6,718 nucleotides of DNA from Schleiferiaceae bacterium. GTDB taxonomy: Bacteria; Bacteroidota; Bacteroidia; Flavobacteriales; Schleiferiaceae. The DNA lies in NCBI GenBank assembly GCA_030829675.1, contig JAURAE010000071.1, forward strand, positions 1 through 6,718. Reading direction: 5' to 3'. Positions within the stretch are counted from its first letter, which is position 1; each line of letters starts with the position of its first letter. The position numbers were made by a program, and so were the translations under genes. The notes beneath the pieces are model-generated. The model did not search any database, was not told the origin of the DNA, and saw only the letters and a program-made list of their open reading frames with translations. Positions 1 through 5,076 of this stretch are shown one piece after another.

Positions 1-1451
1 GAGAGGTCAACAACCACTTCACCGAAGCCAATGCATTTCAATACAGCTTTTCGCCCGTTCATGATATTGAGGGATGGATGGAGGTATTGACCAATTATCG
101 TGGCGCACGAGAAGATTGGAACCAGCTTCCTCGCAAAAAACAAAAACTACTGGTCAAACCGCGTCACGATGTGCTCGAAGACCTGCTCGACGGCCTGTTC
201 TATGCGAGCTCTCATACAACCGGGCGCGAGCAAGCGGACATCACGGGTCTCATCGGCCAATACGCCCACGGCAACGAACCTTCGCACCACATTGCCTACC
301 TCTACAATGCCACAAATAATCCGCGCCGTACCAGTTATTGGGTGCACCGCATCTTGGGATCGCAGTACCAAAATGCCCCAGACGGATTGAGCGGAAATGA
401 AGATTGTGGACAAATGAGCGCGTGGTACGTTATGGCCTCGATGGGCATGTATCCATTGGTTCCGGGGAAACCAGAATACCAAATTTCCACCCCGTGGTGG
501 GATGCTATTCATTTGGAACTACCCAGTGGAAAGGAATTGGACATCACCGTGGAAGATGTGGGTACCTACATCATGGATTACGACCGTGGGGATAGTGTTC
601 AGGTTCCTTTTCAAAAGCGCTATTTCACACACGAGGAACTTCTCGAAGGCGGCCACTGGCAGGTGAAGCGCGGAGATGAACCATCGGATTGGGGCAAGGT
701 CTATCGCTACGCCACGAAGATGAAAAACCCCACTCCTCCGGCACCTATTGTCCGAGTACCGCGCACCTTCACAGGCACTGCACCCGTTGAGATCATCCCT
801 ACCGGGCAATACAACTTGTGGAAGTACGACCGCTACGAAAACGTGAAATGGAAAAAGGACCGCAAGGGTCGAGTGCGCATTGGAACAGCCTACGACGACG
901 GCTTCGTTACCGCTGTTACACCACATTTCGGCTACGGCAATCACGTGGCCCGGGCCGTGTTCAGCAAGCGCGACGATAACCTCGAAGCGCAATGGATCAT
1001 GGGACATCCTTCTGGTCAATACACGGCTGGAGGACCTGAGGCGATGGTCGACGGCATCACTGGTGATACGGACTGGCGCAAGGGACATTGGGTCGGAGTG
1101 CAAGGGCACGATGCGACGCTTGAAATCACATTGAAAAAACCAAAACAAGTCCAAACTGTACACGTCAGTGTTCTCAAAGATATCCGAGCTTGGATTGCGG
1201 CGCCGCAGAAAGTAGAGGTCCAAGTATTGTACGACGGAGACGATCAGTGGCACTTCTTTGGTGCCAGGGAATTGATTAATCCCCTAGGACAAGAAGAAGC
1301 TATTCGTCATGATGTGGCCATGAGCAATCCTAAAACTGATCGTGTGAAGGCCATCCGCATTACGTATTACAATGCCGGTCGACTTCAAGATTGGCATCCT
1401 GGTGCCGGACACCAGAGCTATTTCTTCACGGATGAGGTGAGGTTGGAATAA
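1..1451 (+). CDS. Glycoside hydrolase family 92 alpha-mannosidase, C-terminal part (5' end outside window)
   Basis: The gene enters from the left edge already in frame (first full codon at 3) and is open to TAA at 1449-1451, giving 482 visible residues. GH92 enzymes are calcium-dependent exo-alpha-mannosidases, usually secreted or surface-exposed, that trim mannose from glycans. Family signatures are clear: TEANAFQY at residues 7-14 followed by PVHDIEGW, HGNEPSHHIAYLYN at 89-102, and GNEDCGQMSAWYV at 131-143 followed by a MGMYPLVPG-type segment. The Glu of TEANAFQY is probably the general acid, and the GNED segment probably carries the carboxylates that activate water; both assignments are from memory of the family. 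After the catalytic barrel, about residues 245-482 resemble the C-terminal region of Bacteroidota GH20 hexosaminidases: a linker with PRTFTGTAPVEI, then a discoidin (F5/8 C)-like beta-sandwich from about 340 (YTAGGPEAMVDGITG, then KGHWVGVQGHDATLEI). The N-terminal domain and signal peptide lie outside, so export cannot be judged. Family assignment is very secure. Confidence 0.93.
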   Translation, partial: EVNNHFTEANAFQYSFSPVHDIEGWMEVLTNYRGAREDWNQLPRKKQKLLVKPRHDVLEDLLDGLFYASSHTTGREQADITGLIGQYAHGNEPSHHIAYLYNATNNPRRTSYWVHRILGSQYQNAPDGLSGNEDCGQMSAWYVMASMGMYPLVPGKPEYQISTPWWDAIHLELPSGKELDITVEDVGTYIMDYDRGDSVQVPFQKRYFTHEELLEGGHWQVKRGDEPSDWGKVYRYATKMKNPTPPAPIVRVPRTFTGTAPVEIIPTGQYNLWKYDRYENVKWKKDRKGRVRIGTAYDDGFVTAVTPHFGYGNHVARAVFSKRDDNLEAQWIMGHPSGQYTAGGPEAMVDGITGDTDWRKGHWVGVQGHDATLEITLKKPKQVQTVHVSVLKDIRAWIAAPQKVEVQVLYDGDDQWHFFGARELINPLGQEEAIRHDVAMSNPKTDRVKAIRITYYNAGRLQDWHPGAGHQSYFFTDEVRLE

Positions 1452-2234
1452 TTATTTAAACCCTGCCGGAATCTCACATACCGGAATAGGCAGCATTTTG
1501 TGCTTGTTCGCAGTGTTGAATTTCAGATAGATGGCCATGACTTCTGCTTCGCGGCCCGAGAAATCTGCAGCGGACTTTCCTGCTTCTTGTTGCGCCATGG
1601 CCCATTCTAATTCAGGATATGTGGCCCCCAGCTGATCTTCATCTGTACGGTCATCGCCCCACAGACCGTCTGTAGGTTTGGCATCCAAGATGCTATCGAC
1701 CACACCTAGATGGCGCGCCAAAGCGAACACTTCTGTTTTCAATAGATCGGCAATAGGGCTCAAGTCTACTCCGCCGTCGCCGTATTTGGTGTAAAAGCCT
1801 ACCCCAAAATCTTCGACTTTATTGCCCGTACCGGCCACCAATAAACCATTGGCTTGGCCGTGGTAATAGAGGGTGGACATGCGAAGGCGCGCGCGGGAGT
1901 TGGCGAGAGAGAGCCCGTGGTCCGCGCCGCTCGGTTGCATGGCGGCAACGAAGCAGTCGTATACCGGTGTGAGGTCGACCCGAAGGTGGCGCGTGTTTGG
2001 GAAGTTGGTGGAAAGCCAAGCTTGGTGTTCTTGACCACGCGAAGCTTGGTCGGGATGTTGGTGGATGGGCATTTCCAAGGTGAGCACTTCAAGGCCGGTG
2101 CGGGCACAGAGTGTGGAGGTAAGCGCAGAATCTATTCCGCCACTAACGCCCACAACAAAACCCTTCACGCCAGCGTTCTCTGCATAGCTTTTCAACCAAT
2201 TCGTAATATGATCTGCCGTTTCCTGTAATTTCAT
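1452..2234 (-). CDS. nadE: NH3-dependent NAD(+) synthetase
   Basis: This 260-residue cytoplasmic enzyme performs the last step of NAD synthesis, amidating deamido-NAD with ATP. The N-type ATP pyrophosphatase P-loop SGGIDS is at residues 31-36. GTGNKVEDFGVGFYTKYGDG at about 135-154 and the following DLSPIADLLKTEVFALARHL are NadE hallmarks, as is PTDGLWGDDRTDEDQLGATY at 187-206. There is no N-terminal nitrilase-type glutaminase domain, so the enzyme should use free ammonia; the length fits the short single-domain class. The open frame continues upstream to 2327, but the ATG at 2232-2234 is preferred. It gives the normal N-terminus (MKLQETADHITNWL), has AAGGGG six bases upstream, and avoids running deep into gldB. 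The gene converges on the mannosidase gene with no bases between the two TAA stops, and diverges from gldB. Confidence 0.96.
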   Translation of the reverse strand: MKLQETADHITNWLKSYAENAGVKGFVVGVSGGIDSALTSTLCARTGLEVLTLEMPIHQHPDQASRGQEHQAWLSTNFPNTRHLRVDLTPVYDCFVAAMQPSGADHGLSLANSRARLRMSTLYYHGQANGLLVAGTGNKVEDFGVGFYTKYGDGGVDLSPIADLLKTEVFALARHLGVVDSILDAKPTDGLWGDDRTDEDQLGATYPELEWAMAQQEAGKSAADFSGREAEVMAIYLKFNTANKHKMLPIPVCEIPAGFK

Positions 2235-2240
2235 TGCTTT

Positions 2241-2246
2241 CCCCTT
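2241..2246 (-). promoter_or_regulatory. Purine-rich ribosome-binding-like site for nadE
   Basis: Reading the minus strand, AAGGGG lies six bases before the nadE ATG at 2234. It supports that start over the longer frame reaching 2327. Shine-Dalgarno sites are often weak or absent in Bacteroidota, so this is supporting rather than decisive evidence. Its outer base overlaps the gldB -7 candidate. Confidence 0.45.
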
Positions 2247-2253
2247 AATTTTG
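2246..2253 (+). promoter_or_regulatory. Candidate gldB -7 promoter element (TAATTTTG)
   Basis: TAATTTTG matches the Bacteroidota -7 consensus TAnnTTTG at all six fixed positions and sits inside the 24-bp gldB/nadE gap. Only five bases separate it from the gldB ATG at 2259, so transcription from it would start at or next to the start codon. I found no TTG at the usual 17-23 bp upstream distance, so the -33 half is not supported. Confidence 0.45.
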
Positions 2254-2258
2254 ACCCG

Positions 2259-3269
2259 ATGAAAGGCACCTATCAAATATACCTCTTCGCAGCGACCCTC
2301 TTGGTCGCGATCGGCTTCTTTATTCAACGAAGTTTTGGGGGGCCAAGTTCATTATACGCCACAGAAGGTAGTGTAGCATTTGATTGGGAAGTACGCCATT
2401 TTGACGAGGCCTTGTTTGGTGGGGATTCGCTCGACATGAAAGAATTGGCCACCTATTTCAATCCTTTTTTCCAATCCAACCCCATCCCAAATTTTTGGAA
2501 GCAAGAGCGTGCCAATCCGACATTGCGCGACCATTATACCAACGTCCAGAACCTGATGGACAAGGCAGCGATTGCCGAGGATTTGAATGCGGTGAGCGGC
2601 AGGGCTAAAGAGTTGCTCGGCGTACCTCATCCCGAAGCGCTGTATTTCTACATCAGCGGAATTGACCTTGAGACCCCGTGTTTGTACTATCCCGGTGCGG
2701 AAGGAGATGATCCTGCGAAGGCCTTTGTGGGGCTAGATAATTTCTTAGGCGTGGGCTACCCTGGATATGAGTTTATTCCAGCCTACCAACGCGCCTTGTT
2801 GCGCCAAAGCCAAATACCGGTGGAATATGCCCATGCGATATTGGCGACGTTAGGAATAGAGAATTTCAACGACCCTACGTTGTTGGCACAGATGATCTAC
2901 CACGGTAAGATCGCGGTGGCCAGTGAAGCATTGACCGGTTATGAAGTAGAGGCCGCCGAGATTTTGGGTTATGGGCCAGAGGAATGGGCTTTTTTAGAAG
3001 CGAACGAAGCCAATATTTGGGAAGTGTTTGTTCGGGACCAATTGCTTTTTTCCACCGACATGATGATCCGCCAACGCTTGAGCGAACCGGCACCTTTTTC
3101 GAAACTGGGAACGGCTATGGATACCGAGATTCCTGGTCGTGTGGCTCGGTACATCGGGTATAAATTGGTCCAATCCTATGCAGAGAATCACCGCGATCTC
3201 TCTCTTCAATCTTTGATACGAATCCGCGACGCTCAGAAATTCTTGCGCGACGCTCAATACAAACCATAA
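2259..3269 (+). CDS. gldB: Gliding motility protein GldB, apparently without a lipobox
   Basis: GldB is a cell-envelope protein needed for gliding in Flavobacterium and conserved in many non-gliding Bacteroidota. Its biochemical role is not settled. This 336-residue protein shows the family C-terminal half: FVGLDNFLG at 157-164, QMIYHGKI at 211-218, NEANIWEVF at 249-257, LLFSTDMM at 262-269, EPAPFSKLG at 276-284, PGRVARYIGYKLVQSY at 292-307, and the terminal QYKP. The N-terminus has a hydrophobic stretch at about residues 7-22 after Lys2, followed by QRSFGG. Characterised GldB is a lipoprotein, but here the only cysteine is Cys141, far from the N-terminus, so no lipobox exists. The segment probably acts as an uncleaved anchor or an ordinary signal peptide. 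The ATG at 2259 is the only plausible start: the frame closes at TAA 2226-2228 upstream, and the next Met is residue 60. Its stop overlaps the gldC start. Confidence 0.92.
   Translation: MKGTYQIYLFAATLLVAIGFFIQRSFGGPSSLYATEGSVAFDWEVRHFDEALFGGDSLDMKELATYFNPFFQSNPIPNFWKQERANPTLRDHYTNVQNLMDKAAIAEDLNAVSGRAKELLGVPHPEALYFYISGIDLETPCLYYPGAEGDDPAKAFVGLDNFLGVGYPGYEFIPAYQRALLRQSQIPVEYAHAILATLGIENFNDPTLLAQMIYHGKIAVASEALTGYEVEAAEILGYGPEEWAFLEANEANIWEVFVRDQLLFSTDMMIRQRLSEPAPFSKLGTAMDTEIPGRVARYIGYKLVQSYAENHRDLSLQSLIRIRDAQKFLRDAQYKP
2274..2281 (-). promoter_or_regulatory. Candidate nadE -7 promoter element (TATATTTG)
   Basis: On the minus strand TATATTTG matches TAnnTTTG fully and lies 39 bp upstream of the nadE start codon, inside the first codons of gldB. 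It would give a leader of roughly 35 bases that covers the gldB -7 candidate. No well-spaced TTG was found upstream, so this is a half-promoter match only. Confidence 0.4.
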
Positions 3270-3613
3270 TGGCTGTACAGAAAGAAAGCGAAATCAAAAT
3301 CACCGTCGGACTTGACGAAAACAAAATCCCGGAAACCATCACTTGGGACGCTACCGATGGCGGGGTATCGAACGAGCAAGCGAAGGCGTTGATGATGGGC
3401 GTTTGGGACGATAAAAATTCTGAATGTTTGCGCATTGATTTGTGGACGAAGGACATGCTCATGGACGACATGAAGCGCATGTACCACCAGACCTTTATTT
3501 CTATGGCCGACGGATACGAGCGTGCCACTGAGGACACTGCCTTGGCCGCAGATATGCGCGATTTCGCCCGCTACTTCGGAGAGAAGACTGGACTTATTGC
3601 TCCAGAAAAATAA
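3269..3613 (+). CDS. gldC: Gliding motility protein GldC
   Basis: This 114-residue soluble protein has no signal peptide or membrane segment and so is predicted to be cytoplasmic. It is full length for GldC and carries the family pattern SEIKITVGLDENKIPE (7-22), TWDATDGGV (25-33), ECLRIDLWTKDM (52-63), MYHQTFISMADGYERATED (71-89) and MRDFARYFGEKTGL (96-109). In Flavobacterium johnsoniae GldC improves gliding but is not absolutely required, unlike GldB. The start codon overlaps the gldB stop in TAATG (TAA 3267-3269, ATG 3269-3271), which implies one transcript and coupled translation. No separate promoter was seen. Its stop lies three bases from the stop of the convergent small gene. Confidence 0.95.
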   Translation: MAVQKESEIKITVGLDENKIPETITWDATDGGVSNEQAKALMMGVWDDKNSECLRIDLWTKDMLMDDMKRMYHQTFISMADGYERATEDTALAADMRDFARYFGEKTGLIAPEK

Positions 3614-3616
3614 ACC

Positions 3617-3763
3617 TTACTGCTTCGGGCGAACGTTAAAGTAATAAGCCGATCCAAGGCCTGAGCCCAATCCTATAAACAAGGGATACATTTTCAAGGC
3701 GATGCCTAGGGCTAATCCTGCACCAAAAATCAAAAGAGCGATTAAGAGCTTTTTATTTCCCAT
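3617..3763 (-). CDS. Hypothetical 48-residue hydrophobic membrane peptide
   Basis: I do not recognise a family. The peptide begins MGNKKLLIALLIFGAGLALG, continues through a second hydrophobic, glycine-rich stretch (about residues 26-42), and ends with the basic tail NVRPKQ. Two short membrane helices, possibly a hairpin in the inner membrane, are predicted by eye. The start chosen (ATG 3761-3763) overlaps the last 11 bases of engB on the same strand, which suggests translational coupling. A longer frame reaching 3820 would lie inside engB and adds a polar N-terminus, so it is less likely. Support for it being a real gene is its compact placement: overlap with engB at one end and three bases to the gldC stop at the other. 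With no recognised homologue, this remains moderate. Confidence 0.6.
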   Translation of the reverse strand: MGNKKLLIALLIFGAGLALGIALKMYPLFIGLGSGLGSAYYFNVRPKQ

Positions 3764-4370
3764 ACATCTGTGGATGTACTCTTGCGTTGATTTCATCAAT
3801 ATAACGCAACACCTCTTCACGACCAGATTTTCCTTCGGCAGAGGTCATAAACACTGGTGGCAAGGCCTCCCATTGCAATAGCAACTTCTTCTTGTAACGC
3901 GCAATCTGTTTCATGAGCGCAGAGGAGCCTAGCTTGTCGATTTTAGTGAAGACGATAGAGAAAGGAATGCCTTCCATACCACACCATTCCATAAATTCCA
4001 GATCGATCTTTTGTGGGTCATGGCGGCAATCAATTAAGACGAAGGTATTAATGAGGTTCTCACGGTTCTTGATGTAGTTCGTGATCATCTTTTGAAATTC
4101 GGCACGCTTGGTCTTTGAGGTTTTCGCATAGCCATAGCCCGGCAAGTCGACCAAGTACCATTGCTCATTGATTTCAAAGTGGTTGATGAGCTGCGTTTTC
4201 CCGGGGCGACCTGAAGTCTTTGCCAGATCCTTGCGCTGCATTAACATATTAATCAAAGAGCTCTTCCCAACGTTCGATCTACCGATGAAGGCAAATTCAT
4301 TTTTGATGGGGTCCGGGCATTCGCTGATGCGCGCGGAGGATTTCATGAATTCGGCAGTGTTAATCTTCAT
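3753..4370 (-). CDS. engB: Ribosome biogenesis GTP-binding protein EngB (YihA/YsxC)
   Basis: EngB is a small TRAFAC-class GTPase that binds the large ribosomal subunit during assembly and is essential in many bacteria. All G motifs are present in the 205 residues: G1 GRSNVGKS at 30-37, the switch I segment TSGRPGKT at 52-59, G3 DLPGYGYA at 75-82, G4 TKID at 142-145, and G5 SAEG at 177-180. LIDCRHDPQKIDLEFMEW at 112-129 is also typical of the family. Length is normal. The start at 4368-4370 gives the usual short N-terminal strand before the GTPase core (MKINTAEFMKSS). The gene diverges from mraZ across 232 bp, and its 3' end overlaps the small membrane-peptide gene by 11 bases. An upstream TAACTTTG is a good promoter candidate. 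Confidence 0.96.
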   Translation of the reverse strand: MKINTAEFMKSSARISECPDPIKNEFAFIGRSNVGKSSLINMLMQRKDLAKTSGRPGKTQLINHFEINEQWYLVDLPGYGYAKTSKTKRAEFQKMITNYIKNRENLINTFVLIDCRHDPQKIDLEFMEWCGMEGIPFSIVFTKIDKLGSSALMKQIARYKKKLLLQWEALPPVFMTSAEGKSGREEVLRYIDEINARVHPQMYGK

Positions 4371-4387
4371 CTGTTCTAGTATTGATG

Positions 4388-4414
4388 CAAAGTTAGGCCA
4401 TTTTCTTGGGCCAA
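4388..4414 (-). promoter_or_regulatory. Candidate engB promoter (TTG-N16-TAACTTTG)
   Basis: Read on the minus strand, TTG (4414-4412) is followed after 16 bases by TAACTTTG (4395-4388), a full match to the Bacteroidota -7 consensus TAnnTTTG. The spacer is one base below the usual 17-23. The element ends 17 bp before the engB ATG, implying a leader of about a dozen bases. Confidence 0.6.
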
Positions 4415-4426
4415 TTAGACCCAGAG

Positions 4427-4447
4427 CTATTCACAATCTTATTCACA
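4427..4447 (+). promoter_or_regulatory. Two tandem DnaA-box-like 9-mers
   Basis: CTATTCACA (4427-4435) and TTATTCACA (4439-4447) lie in the same direction with a 12-bp period; the core TATTCACA is repeated exactly. The second fits the DnaA box TTATnCACA fully and the first differs only at base 1. They lie between the engB promoter candidate and the inverted TGGGA array. DnaA binding is inferred from the motif alone. Confidence 0.45.
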
Positions 4448-4463
4448 CCCAATTTTCACCTTC

Positions 4464-4479
4464 TCCCACTTCTTCCCAC
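4464..4479 (-). promoter_or_regulatory. Inverted MraZ-box-like array facing engB (GTGGGA-N4-GTGGGA)
   Basis: On the minus strand GTGGGA begins at 4479 and again at 4469, so TGGGA repeats with a 10-bp period; a weaker third unit, TGAAA, follows in phase at 4458-4454. This is the same 12-base pattern as the array next to the mraZ promoter, in opposite orientation and about 87 bp away. TGGGN units spaced by five bases are the known MraZ-binding pattern in other bacteria. It lies about 69 bp upstream of the engB -7 candidate and does not overlap it. Confidence 0.5.
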
Positions 4480-4528
4480 CGCTCTAAATAAGGCTTAACG
4501 CATTTTTAAGTCAAATAAGTGGCAAAAG

Positions 4529-4537
4529 TTATCCACA
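4529..4537 (+). promoter_or_regulatory. Perfect-consensus DnaA box (TTATCCACA)
   Basis: TTATCCACA is the strongest consensus DnaA-binding 9-mer. It sits nine bases upstream of the mraZ -33 candidate (TTTG at 4547), in the same direction as the two weaker boxes at 4427 and 4439 and downstream of an AT-rich stretch (about 4481-4530). Its position next to the dcw promoter suggests regulation rather than replication initiation, but this is inference. Confidence 0.55.
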
Positions 4538-4540
4538 ATG

Positions 4541-4565
4541 TGTAGGTTTGTGGGAAATCGTGGGA
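4541..4565 (+). promoter_or_regulatory. MraZ operator: phased TGGGA repeats
   Basis: Three units start exactly 10 bp apart: TGTAG (4541, degenerate), TGGGA (4551) and TGGGA (4561). MraZ of other bacteria binds direct repeats of TGGGN separated by five bases upstream of its own gene, so spacing, sequence and location all fit autoregulation. The two good units lie between the -33 and -7 elements of the mraZ promoter candidate, where bound MraZ would block RNA polymerase. Confidence 0.75.
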
Positions 4566-4582
4566 TGATAATTCTACTTTTG
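4547..4582 (+). promoter_or_regulatory. Candidate mraZ/dcw promoter (TTTG ... TACTTTTG)
   Basis: TACTTTTG (4575-4582) matches the -7 consensus TAnnTTTG at all fixed positions. TTTG at 4547-4550 is the best -33 candidate, but the 24-bp spacer is slightly long. The element ends 20 bp before the mraZ ATG, so the leader would be about 15 bases. No other promoter is evident for the downstream overlapping genes, so this probably drives the start of the dcw cluster. Confidence 0.6.
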
Positions 4583-4602
4583 TAAGAGAGCAGTCTATAC
4601 AC

Positions 4603-5076
4603 ATGTTAAATCTGATCGGAGTACACGAATGCAAGATGGATGCGAAGGGTCGCATCAGCCTCCCGGCAGCGCTTAAAAAGCAGCTAGCGCCGGCGATGGA
4701 CGATGCCTTCGTGTTGAAGAGAAGTGTATTTAGCGCGTGTTTGGAATTGTATCCAATGCAAGAGTGGAATGGAGTCATGAACAAGGTCAACACCTTGAAT
4801 CGCTTCGTGAAGAAGCACAACGATTTCATTCGACTGTTCACCGCAGGAGTAAAGCTTGTAGAGCTCGACGGCGCCACCCGCATAGGGATCAGCCCCGACC
4901 TTAAAGCCTTTGCCAACCTCAGCCGCGATGTCGTACTCAGTGCACACAACGGAATTGTAGAGATTTGGGATAAGGAAGCGTATGAAAATGCTGTGAACAT
5001 GGATAGCGATGACTTTGGATTGCTCGCCGAAGAAGTAATGGGCGGAATAAATCCAAGTCAGAATGAGCTACCATGA
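4603..5076 (+). CDS. mraZ: Division/cell-wall cluster transcriptional regulator MraZ
   Basis: MraZ is an AbrB-like, ring-forming DNA-binding protein encoded first in the dcw cluster; in studied bacteria it regulates that cluster, usually by repression. The 157-residue protein contains the two swapped-hairpin repeats. The first DxxxR motif is DAKGRISLP at 13-21 and the second is DGATRIGIS at 89-97. Both keep the Asp and Arg; the second lacks the usual Pro after the strand (ISPDL in place of IPPxL). A C-terminal tail rich in acidic residues follows DKEAYENA (123-130). The start at 4603 gives the canonical N-terminus, and phased TGGGA repeats lie 38-52 bp upstream. Its last 14 bases overlap rsmH. 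Identification is secure; direction of control here is inferred. Confidence 0.96.
   Translation: MLNLIGVHECKMDAKGRISLPAALKKQLAPAMDDAFVLKRSVFSACLELYPMQEWNGVMNKVNTLNRFVKKHNDFIRLFTAGVKLVELDGATRIGISPDLKAFANLSRDVVLSAHNGIVEIWDKEAYENAVNMDSDDFGLLAEEVMGGINPSQNELP

Noticed and set aside
519..1253. 244-codon open frame on the minus strand inside the mannosidase gene
   Set aside because: It lies wholly opposite a clear GH92 reading frame and its translation shows no recognisable motif; it is a by-product of codon use on the other strand.
1452..2327. Longer nadE with start at 2327
   Set aside because: The extra 31 residues match nothing in NadE, overlap the gldB coding start, and the ATG at 2234 has a better leader and the family N-terminus.
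3767..3776. TGTGGATGT as a reverse DnaA box at the end of engB
   Set aside because: It has two mismatches to the consensus and lies inside coding sequence.
3617..3820. Longer 67-codon version of the small membrane-peptide gene
   Set aside because: The added N-terminus lies entirely within engB in another frame; the internal ATG at 3763 gives a clean hydrophobic peptide with a short overlap.
4406..4414. TTGGGCCAA near-palindrome as an operator
   Set aside because: It is too short to distinguish from chance; part of it is already explained by the engB -33 candidate.
4434..4441. Second engB promoter TAAGATTG on the minus strand
   Set aside because: One fixed base of TAnnTTTG is wrong and no TTG is correctly spaced upstream.
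4494..4510. Inverted repeat CTTAA-N7-TTAAG as a terminator
   Set aside because: The stem is only five AT-rich pairs, without a GC-rich stem or a proper U-tract, and there is no gene ending nearby.
4427..4540. Replication origin (oriC)
   Set aside because: Three DnaA-like boxes beside an AT-rich stretch are suggestive, but the boxes are few and placed like promoter sites, and neither dnaA nor other origin-linked genes are present. GC skew across the chromosome would decide.
4506..5000. 164-codon minus-strand open frame across mraZ and its promoter
   Set aside because: It is antisense to mraZ, covers the operator region, and its product has no family features.
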